Source: an uncultured Oscillospiraceae bacterium
GTDB lineage: Bacteria > Bacillota > Clostridia > Oscillospirales > Ruminococcaceae
Assembly: GCA_934539585.1 (NCBI GenBank)
Contig: CAKTCT010000005.1
Span: 37,853 to 101,852 of the forward strand
Direction of reading: 5' to 3'
Length of the DNA: 64,000 bases
The position numbers were made by a program, and so were the translations under genes. Below the pieces are notes generated by a model that saw nothing but the letters and a program-made list of their open reading frames with translations, was not told the DNA's origin and made no database searches. Of the stretch, positions 45,901 to 55,200 are shown one piece after another (the stretch's first letter is position 1; every line of letters begins with the position of its first letter).

Positions 45901-48771
45901 GTGAAACATCGAAGATTTCAGCGGGGCCTGGCGCTTTTGCTGGCGGCGGGCATGGCCCTTCCCGGGAACCTGACTGCCTTTGCGGAGGACGCTCCCTCCG
46001 TTACGGATTGGGCGGGCTGCACCGCCTGCTCGGAGGACGCGCCCCACATGATCTCCACCAAGGAGGACCTGGACCACATCCGGACCCACCTGGGGGAGGA
46101 CGGCCACGTTACCGGATACTTCCAGCTGGCCAACGACATCGAATTTGATGCAGCCGACTTCCAGGAGGGCGGAGATTTTTACCGGGACGGCCTGGGCTGG
46201 CTGCCCATCGGCGACGACGGAAGCGCCGCCGTTACGGCGGATATCTGGCTGGACGGCGACGGGTATACCATCTCCGGGCTGGAGATGCATTCCTTCCCCG
46301 GGGACGAGATCCCCAGCCCTGTGCCCAAGGGACGGGACCTGGCCTTTGTTTCCCGGCCCGGCAAGGCGACGATACAGAACCTCAGCTTTGACGACATCAA
46401 CGTGGTCTCCCGCTACGGCGGCGCGGTGGTTTACGGCGTCGGCACGGCGGATACCGTGGTGAAGAACGTTACCGTTACCGGCTCCACCGTGGTCAACATG
46501 GGCTGGAAGGTGGGCCGGACCGCCCTGTTCGCCCGGGCGGTGGGCGGCCTGCTGGAGGACATCACCGTCAGGGACTGCCTTTCCACGACCCTGGACGGGG
46601 AGGGAAACTCCTACGGCGGCTGGGGCCAAAGCTTCTTTGTGGGCCAGTTCTTTGAAAACGCCACGCTGCGGAACATCACCGTGGAGGACTGCCGCCTGGA
46701 GGCTTACGCCTACTCGACGCTGTTCGTCGGGGCCATGAAAAGCGGCGTGACCATTGACGGCGTGGACATCCGGAACCTGGAGGCCAAGTGGACCCACCAC
46801 GCCATCTGGAATTTCGCCGGGGAAATCTGGGACGGCGGCGTGCCGAACCTCAACGCCAATCTCAGCGGCGTTTCCATCCGGAACGTCCGGATGGACGCGG
46901 GGATGGAGTACGGCGGGGCAAACTACGCCGCGCAGGTCCTTCCCGAGGTCCCGGGGATCGTCATGGAGGATTCGGTGCTGGTCTACCGGCAGAATCTCCC
47001 CATTGCCCTGACCGCCGGGGAAGGGGAGGAGAATCCCAGGGAGTTTGAAAACGTCTATCTTGTGACCATCCCGGAGGACGGGGCCCGCACCATCCGCTAC
47101 TGTGCAGTGGGCGATGGACAGTCCACCGTGAACATTCCCTCCGCTGTGGAACTGAACGCCGGCGAAACCTACGCCATTCCGGCGCTTCCCGGAGGAACTG
47201 TCAGCTACAAGAGCAGCGATGCTGCGGTATCTGTCAGCGACAGCGGCGTTATCACCGCTGAGGCAAATGGCAGCGCCATTGTCACCGTGATGGTGAAAAT
47301 GACGGATTCTGCTGCGCCGGCTCCTTTGGCGGAAATCGCCGTCACCGTGGGCGACGGCCAGGCCGCTGCGGACAAGAGCGGTCTCCGGAGCCTTTACGAT
47401 GCGCAGAAGGACAAGGAAAACGCCGGTTACACCGCCGAGAGCTGGAACCTTTTCCAGAGCGCGCTGGTGGCGGCCCTGGCGGTCCTCAACAATGATTCTG
47501 CGGACCAGGCTGCCGTGGACAAGGCTAAGGCGGACCTGGAAGCCGCCGCTGCCGGTCTGGTTATGGAGGAGGGCGACCTGACCCACCTGACCATCGACGG
47601 CGCGGAAAACGCAGTCATTTACCTGCCCGCTTCCGGCGGGACCCTATTGCAGTTTGCTGCTCAGGAGCTTCAGGAAAATGTACAGAAGATCAGCGGCGCA
47701 GAGCTCCCCATTGCCGGGACCCATTCCAACGGCAAGCTGGAGATCGTTCTGGCCACCCCGGACACCGTGCCGGAGATCGCGGAGCTGTTTGCCGACGATC
47801 TGGCGGCCATCGGCGAGCTGGACGGTTTTGCCGTGCGGACCAGGGAAAACCGGATCTACATCCTCAGCACCAATGAGCGCGGCGTGCAGAACGGCGTCTA
47901 CGACTTCCTGTCTGAAAACGCGGGCATCATCTGGACCCGTGCTTCTGAGGATTGTGGAACTCTGTACAATCCCCAGGACACCATTGCCATTACCACCGTC
48001 AATTATCGGGAGATTCCTGATATTGTCGTGCGCGGCATGATTCCGAATGGAGAAATGGACTTTGAGCCTTTCTACAAGTTCTCCGCAAGAAACAAAATGA
48101 ACAGCGCCACCGTTTCTACCTATCTGAATTCCGTGACAGGCGGAACCTACGATCGTATGAACGCGCTGGGCATTCAGCCGATGCTGGCGGGCCACGTTAT
48201 GAGCAACTGGCTGCCCAACAGCAAGTATTTCGATGAGCATCCGGAATACTACCTGAGCAATCCCGACGGCACGCCTAAAAAAGGCGCTGATGGATTCACT
48301 CAGCTGAACTTCTACAACCGCGGGACCGCAGAAGCCGTTGCGTACGAAATCTGCGAATTCCTCAAGGTAAGCAAGGAGCCTACCGTTGGTTTGTGCCTGG
48401 GCGACAGCAACTACTTTGTTGTTTTTGAAAACGGCGTAGAGCTGACCGCTCAGCCCTTTACGGCAGACAACGGCGTCACCGTGAACCCCGAGGACGAAAA
48501 CTACAAATCCACCGTGTTCTATAACTTCCTGAACCGTGTGGCCAAGATCGTTGGCGAGCAGTATCCCGACGTGAAGATCAACACCTTGGCATACATCTTC
48601 GCAGAGGTTCCTCCTGCGGTGGATATCGCAGAGAACATCAACATCATCTACGCGCCTCTCAACGGCGACGACCATCTGCCCATTGAGACTTCTCTCGGAA
48701 ACACTCGGGTGAAGAAGTACGCAGAGGGATGGAGCGAGAAGACGAAGAATCTGTACCTCTACAGCTACTGA
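45901..48771 (+). CDS. Giant cell-surface DUF4838-type protein, N-terminal part up to in-frame TGA
   Basis: The GTG start follows AAAAAGGAGG. The 956-residue part has a signal peptide (LALLLAAGMALPGNLTAFAE, cleavage about 29) and a beta-helix-like region (about 40-400, with GYFQLANDIEFD and GDGYTISGLEM). Next are a BIG2-like Ig domain (about 410-485) and a FIVAR helical domain (about 490-555). A GH67-N-like domain follows (LPASGGTLLQFAAQELQENV), and then the start of a DUF4838 domain. It stops at TGA 48769-48771 in KTKNLYLYSY*, but the same frame continues with clear homology for another 1403 codons. It should be read with the next entry as one gene. Confidence 0.85.
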   Translation: MKHRRFQRGLALLLAAGMALPGNLTAFAEDAPSVTDWAGCTACSEDAPHMISTKEDLDHIRTHLGEDGHVTGYFQLANDIEFDAADFQEGGDFYRDGLGWLPIGDDGSAAVTADIWLDGDGYTISGLEMHSFPGDEIPSPVPKGRDLAFVSRPGKATIQNLSFDDINVVSRYGGAVVYGVGTADTVVKNVTVTGSTVVNMGWKVGRTALFARAVGGLLEDITVRDCLSTTLDGEGNSYGGWGQSFFVGQFFENATLRNITVEDCRLEAYAYSTLFVGAMKSGVTIDGVDIRNLEAKWTHHAIWNFAGEIWDGGVPNLNANLSGVSIRNVRMDAGMEYGGANYAAQVLPEVPGIVMEDSVLVYRQNLPIALTAGEGEENPREFENVYLVTIPEDGARTIRYCAVGDGQSTVNIPSAVELNAGETYAIPALPGGTVSYKSSDAAVSVSDSGVITAEANGSAIVTVMVKMTDSAAPAPLAEIAVTVGDGQAAADKSGLRSLYDAQKDKENAGYTAESWNLFQSALVAALAVLNNDSADQAAVDKAKADLEAAAAGLVMEEGDLTHLTIDGAENAVIYLPASGGTLLQFAAQELQENVQKISGAELPIAGTHSNGKLEIVLATPDTVPEIAELFADDLAAIGELDGFAVRTRENRIYILSTNERGVQNGVYDFLSENAGIIWTRASEDCGTLYNPQDTIAITTVNYREIPDIVVRGMIPNGEMDFEPFYKFSARNKMNSATVSTYLNSVTGGTYDRMNALGIQPMLAGHVMSNWLPNSKYFDEHPEYYLSNPDGTPKKGADGFTQLNFYNRGTAEAVAYEICEFLKVSKEPTVGLCLGDSNYFVVFENGVELTAQPFTADNGVTVNPEDENYKSTVFYNFLNRVAKIVGEQYPDVKINTLAYIFAEVPPAVDIAENINIIYAPLNGDDHLPIETSLGNTRVKKYAEGWSEKTKNLYLYSY

Positions 48772-51700
48772 GAGTGCCAGCTCTATCACAACTACCCCCG
48801 TCCTATTGCGAAAAAGGTACAGGAAGACCTTCACTATCTGAAGAATCTGGGCTTTTTGGGCATCGCTCCGGAAGGCGACGGCGACACCGTGAGAGAAACC
48901 GAATCTCAGCATTACTGGGATATCAACGGGATGTACTTCTGGATGATTCGCCAGCTGTTCTGGGATATGGACGCTGATCTTGATGCGTTGAAGACCCAGT
49001 ACTGCGACCTGGCCTACGGCCCTGCTTCCGCCAAGATGCAGGAATTCTACAACCTCATTGAGGAAGGCTGGAATTCCACCGACGATTTCGTCTGGTACAT
49101 CACCGGCGGCGACACCTACTACAAGAAATTTATCATCGACGCCGGCGTCGCCGACAAGATCCTGGAAACCATTCAGGCGGCCTACGATGTGGCGGAGACC
49201 GACCTCCAGCGGGAACGCATTCTGCCTTTGAAAGAAATCATGGAAAAGGAAATCGAATTCTTCAAGCAGTTCCCGGAGGAAGACGGCAAGGCGTACTATT
49301 CTGACGCCGGCGAAGAAGCCATCACCTCTTTTGAAAACCTCAGCAACCTCAACGAAGGCCCCTGGGCCGACGCAGTGGCCCTGACCCAGTTCCGGACCGA
49401 CAAAATGACGGTTCCGGCGCGGCCGGTGGAGGTTCGTCTGCTGTGGGACGAGGAGAACCTCTACGTGGCGTATGTCAACTACGACACCCGGGTGGGAACC
49501 GCTGAGGACCCCAACGTGCCGGAGAAGATTGAGGCCCTTCTGCCTACGGAAAACTGGTTCAAGAACAGCCCCGCCTTTATGGAAACCTACCTTTGCGGCG
49601 ACGCAAATCAGTTGTTCGACTTCCGGGCGTATTACAGCGACGCCAAGGGCAACGCCTTCTGCTACCTCCCGGGCATCGAGTTTGACGCCAACGGTCCCAA
49701 ATGGAACGCCTACTACGGTGCTCATACCTCCGAGAATGAGGACGAGCGCTACTGGGTCAACCTCCAGGTGGTCCCCTTCGCCGATATGGGCGTGACCGCT
49801 TCGACGGCCCGGCTCTACGGAACCTTTGTCAGCAACTCGGTCCACGGGGAAGATGCCGGAAAGGCCACTTATTATGGCTGGTGCGGCGCAAATGTCTGGA
49901 GCACCGCTTCCTTCCGGCCCATTGAGCTGGTCGGGAAGACGGCTCCTGCGGATCTGACCAAACTCACCATCGACGGCGAAGCCAACGCGGAAATCTACGT
50001 GGCGGAATCTGCCAACTCCCTGGTGCAGCTGGCCCGGACGGAATTGCAGGACTTCGTGAAGAAGATCAGCGGCGCGGAGCTGCCTGCCCTTTCCGCTCAT
50101 TCCGACGGTAAGCTGGAAATCGTTCTGGCTACCCCGGACACCGTCCCCGAGATCGCGGAGCTGTTTGCCGACGATCTGGCGTGGATCGGCGACACCGACG
50201 GCTTTGCCGTCCGGACCCGGGACAACAGAATCTACATCCTGGCCAACGAGGGCCGGGGCGTCCTCAACGGCGTCTATGATTTCCTGGAGGAAAACGCCGG
50301 GATCCTCTGGACCCGGGGTGTTGACGAGCTGGGCACCCTTTACACCGAGACGCCCACCATTGAGATCGTCAAGGCCGACTACCGGGAGAAATCTCCCTTC
50401 TATCTCCGTGGCTGGAACGCCTGCGGACAGGGAGCCACCGGCCAGCACCACATCGACGTGGCTACCCGCTGGTTCGAGGGCCGGAACAAGCTGAACGCCC
50501 GGGTGGGCACCATGGGCGCGGAGATCGGCAACATTGAGCTGGACGGGAAGAAGTACACCGCCAACGGCCACATCCTGCTGGCAGGCGGCGCGACCCTTCC
50601 CATCGACAAGTACTTTGAGGACCACCCCGAGTACTTCATGACCAACGCCGACGGCACGCCCAAGAAGTCCCAGTACGGCTCCAACCTGAACTTCTACAAT
50701 CTGGAAGCCGCCGACGCCGTGGCCCAGGAGATTTACGACTCTGCGGTGAAGAACAAGCTGACCTACGTTTCTCACAGCATCCAGGATAACCAGTACTTCT
50801 GCATGGTGGTCCCGGACGGCAGCGGCGGCCTGGTGGACCTGGCTTCCCAGCCCTTCACCGCCGACAACGGCGTCACCGTGACCCCGGATATGGACAATTA
50901 CAAGTCCACCGTCTTCTTCAACTTCCTGAACCGTGCGGCCCGGAAGCTCAAGGAGATGGACCCGGAGCTGAAAATCGTTTCTCTGGCTTACATCTACTGC
51001 GAATATCCTCCGGCGGTGGACATTGAGGACAACATTGTCATTCAGTTCGCCCCCATTTACAGCGATGACCATCTGCCCATTGAAACGGCGGCTTCCAACG
51101 CCACGGTGAAGAAAAATCTCACCGGTTGGGCGGAAAAGACCAAGAACATCGTGGTCTACAACTACTACGCCAGCCTGCCCTGTGCCATTTACTCCCGGCC
51201 CATCGCCGAGAAGGTGCAGAAGGACTTCCAGTTCTACGCGGACCTGGGGCTCCTGGGCCTGACCCCTGAGGGCGGCGTGGACAGCGCGCCGGGCTATGTG
51301 AATTACAGCGCCTGGAGCATGAACCACCTCTACTACTGGCTCATGGACCGGCTGATGTGGGACCCCTACGCGGACCTGGACGCGCTTACCGTGGAATTCT
51401 GCGACAAGGCCTACGGCGAAGGCTCGGCGGCCATGCAGGAATACTACCGGCTGATCCAGAGCGGCTGGGATATGTTTGACGATTACGTCTGGTACACCAG
51501 CGGCGGCGACACCTACATCAAGAAGTTCATCATCGACGCGGGCATCGCCGAGGACGCCTCCAAGGCTCTGGCCGACGCCTACGCGGCCTCCGATGAACTG
51601 GGTAAGAAGCGGATCAAGCTGATCCAGGACATCTTCGAGGAGCAGCTGGCCAAATACGCCAACTTTGTTCCCGAGGACGGCTTCGCGTACCGCACTGATC

Positions 51701-52983
51701 TGGGCAAGGACACCGTGGTCTCCCAGGAGAACATGACCCTGTCCTCCGGGCCCTGGTCCAAGGTGAAGCCTTTGACCGTCTTCAAGAACCCTGACCTCAT
51801 CGATTGCCCCCGGGGCATTGAGGTGCGGCTCATGTGGGACGACGACAACGTCTATGTGGCCTACAAGGTGCCCAACGAGAAGATCGGCACCGACGAAAAT
51901 CCCTACGACAACGTACCTCCGCTGACGGCGGACGGCAGCTGGTGGAACGGCGGTCCGGAATTCATGGAGACCTACCTCTGCGGCAACATGACCAACATGT
52001 CCGAGTACTCCGCTTTCTACACCGACGCCATCGACCAGCAGATCCAGTACAACGTCGGCCCCGCCTTTGCCAAGGGCCCCTACGCCTGGGAGAGCCATTC
52101 GGCCATCCACGCCGAGGGCGAACCGGAGGATCGCTATTGGATGAACGTCCTGGTGATCCCCTTCGAGACCCTGGGCGTTACTTCCAAGACCGCCACCCTG
52201 GGCGGAACCTTTGTGGCCAACGTCTACGGCGATCCCGGCCCGTACTACGGCTGGTGCGGCTCCAACGTTTGGAGCACCGCTTCCTTCCGGCTGATCAAGC
52301 TGGTGGACGGCTCCGGCGAACCTACGGATAAGACCGCGCTGAAGGACCTCTGCGACTCCTATGAGAATTTGGAAAACGACGGCTACACCGAGGAGAGCTG
52401 GAACGCCTTCCAGGAAGCTCTGGCCAAGGCCAAGGACATTCTGGCGGATGAAAACGCCAGCCAGGCTGAGGTCGACGAGGCCAAGGCCGCTCTGGAAGCG
52501 GCAGCTGCGGGCCTGACCAAGAGCGCGGGCTCCTCCGGCGGCTCCTACATTCCGTCCAGCGGCTGGATTCAGCTGCGGAACGGCAATTGGAAGTACCGGG
52601 GCGAAAACGGCCGGTTCCTGACGGGCTGGCAGAAGATCAAGAACATCTGGTACTACCTGGATGACAGCGGCATCATGCTCACCGGCTGGCAGAAGATCGA
52701 CGGCGTGTGGTACTATCTGAAGGACTGGGGCGGCATGGCCACCGGCTGGCAGAAGGTCAACGGCGTCTGGTACTACCTCAAGAGCTGGGGCGGTATGGCC
52801 ACCGGCTGGCTGGAAGCGGACGGCGTGTGGTACTATCTGAAGGACTGGGGCGGCATGGCTTCCGGCTGGATGAAGATCAACGGCGTGTGGTACTACTTCT
52901 ACGATTGGGGCGGCATGGCCGCCGGGACCACCACACCGGACGGATACCGGGTGGACCCCACCGGCGCGTGGGTCGGAGCGTAA
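48772..52983 (+). CDS. Giant cell-surface DUF4838-type protein, C-terminal part after in-frame TGA
   Basis: This continues the frame of the previous entry; no credible separate start or RBS exists (the first possible start is a TTG at 48856). Order: rest of DUF4838 domain 1; CBM9-like domain (49330-49930, VEVRLLWDEENLYVAYVNYD); second GH67-N-like domain (49960-50370); second DUF4838 domain (50390-51680); second CBM9-like domain (51730-52310); second FIVAR (52330-52520); glycine/serine linker; and five or six choline-binding-type repeats such as GWQKIDGVWYYLKDWGGMAT. The protein is anchored non-covalently to the wall and probably acts on or binds a polysaccharide for the importer encoded downstream. 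Confidence 0.85.
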   Translation, partial: ECQLYHNYPRPIAKKVQEDLHYLKNLGFLGIAPEGDGDTVRETESQHYWDINGMYFWMIRQLFWDMDADLDALKTQYCDLAYGPASAKMQEFYNLIEEGWNSTDDFVWYITGGDTYYKKFIIDAGVADKILETIQAAYDVAETDLQRERILPLKEIMEKEIEFFKQFPEEDGKAYYSDAGEEAITSFENLSNLNEGPWADAVALTQFRTDKMTVPARPVEVRLLWDEENLYVAYVNYDTRVGTAEDPNVPEKIEALLPTENWFKNSPAFMETYLCGDANQLFDFRAYYSDAKGNAFCYLPGIEFDANGPKWNAYYGAHTSENEDERYWVNLQVVPFADMGVTASTARLYGTFVSNSVHGEDAGKATYYGWCGANVWSTASFRPIELVGKTAPADLTKLTIDGEANAEIYVAESANSLVQLARTELQDFVKKISGAELPALSAHSDGKLEIVLATPDTVPEIAELFADDLAWIGDTDGFAVRTRDNRIYILANEGRGVLNGVYDFLEENAGILWTRGVDELGTLYTETPTIEIVKADYREKSPFYLRGWNACGQGATGQHHIDVATRWFEGRNKLNARVGTMGAEIGNIELDGKKYTANGHILLAGGATLPIDKYFEDHPEYFMTNADGTPKKSQYGSNLNFYNLEAADAVAQEIYDSAVKNKLTYVSHSIQDNQYFCMVVPDGSGGLVDLASQPFTADNGVTVTPDMDNYKSTVFFNFLNRAARKLKEMDPELKIVSLAYIYCEYPPAVDIEDNIVIQFAPIYSDDHLPIETAASNATVKKNLTGWAEKTKNIVVYNYYASLPCAIYSRPIAEKVQKDFQFYADLGLLGLTPEGGVDSAPGYVNYSAWSMNHLYYWLMDRLMWDPYADLDALTVEFCDKAYGEGSAAMQEYYRLIQSGWDMFDDYVWYTSGGDTYIKKFIIDAGIAEDASKALADAYAASDELGKKRIKLIQDIFEEQLAKYANFVPEDGFAYRTDLGKDTVVSQENMTLSSGPWSKVKPLTVFKNPDLIDCPRGIEVRLMWDDDNVYVAYKVPNEKIGTDENPYDNVPPLTADGSWWNGGPEFMETYLCGNMTNMSEYSAFYTDAIDQQIQYNVGPAFAKGPYAWESHSAIHAEGEPEDRYWMNVLVIPFETLGVTSKTATLGGTFVANVYGDPGPYYGWCGSNVWSTASFRLIKLVDGSGEPTDKTALKDLCDSYENLENDGYTEESWNAFQEALAKAKDILADENASQAEVDEAKAALEAAAAGLTKSAGSSGGSYIPSSGWIQLRNGNWKYRGENGRFLTGWQKIKNIWYYLDDSGIMLTGWQKIDGVWYYLKDWGGMATGWQKVNGVWYYLKSWGGMATGWLEADGVWYYLKDWGGMASGWMKINGVWYYFYDWGGMAAGTTTPDGYRVDPTGAWVGA
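52617..52924 (+). repeat. In-frame 60-bp tandem repeats (cell-wall-binding repeats)
   Basis: Successive 60-bp units encode about 20-residue repeats of the form TGWQKxxGVWYYLxxWGGMA. The middle units are nearly identical at DNA level, which suggests recent duplication or homogenisation and potential length variation between strains. Confidence 0.85.
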
Positions 52984-53011
52984 TCTCCTGACCGAATCAT
53001 AGGGCCCAAAG

Positions 53012-53061
53012 CCTGCGCACAGATTTTTCCGGAGATGAATCTGGAAAAAAATGTGCGCAGG
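53012..53061. other. Strong hairpin downstream of the surface-protein gene
   Basis: CCTGCGCACA (53012-53021) pairs perfectly with TGTGCGCAGG (53052-53061), with a further inner TTTTTCC/GGAAAAA stem. There is no terminal T run on the plus strand, so it is either a weak terminator or an RNA-stability structure. Confidence 0.6.
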
Positions 53062-53114
53062 AGGGTTCTGTGGTGAAATGAGACAAAAACTGTGCAGGGA
53101 TAAAAAGAGGTTTC

Positions 53115-53143
53115 TTGACAGTTGCACAGTTTTCCGCTACAAT
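53115..53143 (+). promoter_or_regulatory. Promoter of the sugar ABC importer operon
   Basis: TTGACA (53115-53120), a 17-bp spacer, and TACAAT (53138-53143). The leader to the first permease is about 120 nt. No clear cre site was seen. Confidence 0.8.
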
Positions 53144-53268
53144 CGGTGTCAGAGACGAGGCACACCGTTCCGCAGGCTCCTCCCCAGGATACCGCCGGGG
53201 ACGCCGGACCCCATCGTCCCGTTTGCATGACCCCCGCGACTCCATTTTCTTCCAAAGGAGGGCCTTTT

Positions 53269-54225
53269 ATGGAAAAAACCGTCCCCTCGGCCGCTACCCT
53301 GGCGCTGCGAAAGCAGAAACGCCTCCGGCGCGTCCGGGACAATGTGGAGCTGTACAGCCTGATTCTTCCGGTGCTGGTCCACATTTTCATCTTCTGCTAC
53401 ATCCCCATGTACGGAATCCTCATCGCGTTCCAGAACTACACCCCCGGGGCCCCGATCTTAGCCTTTGACGGCTCGGTAAAGTGGGTGGGCCTGAAGCACT
53501 TCAAGAGCTTTGTCACCTCGCCCATGTTTCCCCGGCTGTTCTACAACACCTTCCACCTGAGCTTTCTGTGTCTGGTGTTCGGGTTTCTCTGTCCCATCCT
53601 TTTTGCGCTGCTGGTCAACGAGCTCAAGGACAATTTCTATAAGAAGTTCGTCCAGACCACCAGCTACATGCCCTACTTCATCTCCAGCGTGGTTGTGGCG
53701 GGCATGGTGCTGTCCTTCTTAAACGCCGACGGCGTGCTGAATCAGATTCTGGCGATCTTCAACGTTCCGCCCAAAGCCTACAACACCCTGCCCAAAGCGT
53801 TCCCGATTTTCTACACCGTCACCTGCATCTGGAAGAGCTTCGGCTGGGGGAGCATCCTCTATCTGTCCACCATTTCCTCCATCGACCCCGGCCTTTACGA
53901 AAGCGCCAAGATCGACGGAGCCAACCGCCTGCAGCGCTGCTGGTACGTGACGCTGCCCCATCTGTCCAACCTGATCATCATCCAGCTGATCTTCTCCATC
54001 GGCGGCCTGCTGGGGTCCAATACCGAGCTGATCCTGCTGCTGTACGTTCCGGCCACCTACTCCACCGCCGACGTTATCGGCACCTACGTTTACCGGGACG
54101 GCCTTATGGGCGGACGGTTCAGCTACGGCACCGCTGTGGGCATCTTCACCTCGATGATCAACTTCACCTTGCTGTTCATCACCAACAAGATCAGCACCAA
54201 GGTGGCGGACTACGGCATCTGGTGA
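53269..54225 (+). CDS. CUT1-type sugar ABC transporter permease (LplB/YteP-like)
   Basis: The 318-residue inner-membrane protein is one of two permeases of a polysaccharide-type importer. It has six hydrophobic segments; the first contains LYSLILPVLVHIFIFCYIPM. The EAA loop for ATPase contact reads YESAKIDGANRLQRCWYVTLP (positions about 215-235). The start ATG 53269 after AAAGGAGGG matches family N-termini. It is followed 22 bp later by the second permease. No ATPase gene is in the operon, as is usual for CUT1 systems that share an MsiK-like ATPase. Confidence 0.93.
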   Translation: MEKTVPSAATLALRKQKRLRRVRDNVELYSLILPVLVHIFIFCYIPMYGILIAFQNYTPGAPILAFDGSVKWVGLKHFKSFVTSPMFPRLFYNTFHLSFLCLVFGFLCPILFALLVNELKDNFYKKFVQTTSYMPYFISSVVVAGMVLSFLNADGVLNQILAIFNVPPKAYNTLPKAFPIFYTVTCIWKSFGWGSILYLSTISSIDPGLYESAKIDGANRLQRCWYVTLPHLSNLIIIQLIFSIGGLLGSNTELILLLYVPATYSTADVIGTYVYRDGLMGGRFSYGTAVGIFTSMINFTLLFITNKISTKVADYGIW

Positions 54226-54247
54226 TGCAGAGAAAGGAGCTTTCGAT

Positions 54248-55168
54248 ATGACCACGACCGCACCAAGAAAACGCAACCCCAACCGGATCAAGGACGGCTC
54301 CCCGGCAGCTACCGTGGTGCTGTACGCCCTTTCGGTGCTGATCTGCATCGCCACCCTGTACCCCATGTACTACGTGGTGATCAAGTCCATCAGCGATCCC
54401 CAGATTTCCCTGACCAAGCCGGTCATTCTTTACCCCCAGGGGCTGTACTTCGGCTCCTACGCCATGATCCTCCGGGATAAGGACATGTGGATTTCCTACG
54501 GCAACACCCTGATTTATGTGGCCACCACCACCATCCTGATGATCCTGACCTCGGTGACGGCGGCGTACCCGCTGGTCAGCAATAAGCTGGCCGGACGGAA
54601 GCTCCTGGTGGCGTACCTGCTGATCCCCATGTACTTCGGCGGCGGCATGATTCCCTCGTTTATCCTCATCAACAAGCTGGGGCTTTACAACACCCGGCTG
54701 GCCCTGATCATTCCCGGAGCCGTGGGCATCTGGAACATCATTCTGACCCGGACCTACTTCGCCAGCCTCCCCGGAGAGCTCAGCGAGGCCGCCTTTATCG
54801 ACGGGGCCAGCAACTACCAGGTGCTGTTCCGGATATTCGTCCCGTTGGCCAAGCCTATTATCGCCGTCATCGCCATTTACACCATCGTCGGCGTGTGGAA
54901 CAGCTGGTTCGGGGCCAACATCTACCAGACCAAGACCGAGCTCCACCCCTTGCAGATGTACCTGCAGCGGGTCCTGATTTCCCAGTCCGTGGATCTGAAC
55001 AAGCTGAAGACCAAGGAGGAGATCGAGCAGGCCCGGGAGGTGGCGCTGGGTGCCCAGCAGCTGAAATACGCCCTGATCGTCTTTATCACGCTGCCCATTC
55101 TGTTCATTTACCCCATGTTCCAGAAGCAGTTCATGAAGGGAATCATGCTTGGTTCTCTGAAAGGATAA
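54248..55168 (+). CDS. CUT1-type sugar ABC transporter permease (YtcP-like)
   Basis: This is the 306-residue second permease. It has six membrane segments (for example VVLYALSVLICIATLYPMYY and YALIVFITLPILFIYPMFQ) and the EAA motif ELSEAAFIDGASNYQVLFRI around residue 185. The C-terminus ends KQFMKGIMLGSLKG, typical of the LplC/YtcP group. AGAAAGGAG precedes ATG 54248. It pairs with the permease before it and the binding protein after it. Confidence 0.93.
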   Translation: MTTTAPRKRNPNRIKDGSPAATVVLYALSVLICIATLYPMYYVVIKSISDPQISLTKPVILYPQGLYFGSYAMILRDKDMWISYGNTLIYVATTTILMILTSVTAAYPLVSNKLAGRKLLVAYLLIPMYFGGGMIPSFILINKLGLYNTRLALIIPGAVGIWNIILTRTYFASLPGELSEAAFIDGASNYQVLFRIFVPLAKPIIAVIAIYTIVGVWNSWFGANIYQTKTELHPLQMYLQRVLISQSVDLNKLKTKEEIEQAREVALGAQQLKYALIVFITLPILFIYPMFQKQFMKGIMLGSLKG

Positions 55169-55200
55169 CGGTTTTTCGATTATATTAAGGAGGTTTTCCT

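Noticed and set aside
48769..48771. TGA read as selenocysteine
   Set aside because: No SECIS-like hairpin was evident just downstream, and the family position holds an aromatic residue in the sister module, so nonsense, read-through or sequence error are likelier.
47644..53127. Open frame of 1827 codons on the minus strand across the surface-protein gene
   Set aside because: It is antisense to a gene with clear domains on the plus strand. Its product is a valine/glycine/histidine-rich mirror of GC-rich codons with no recognisable domain, start signal or RBS.
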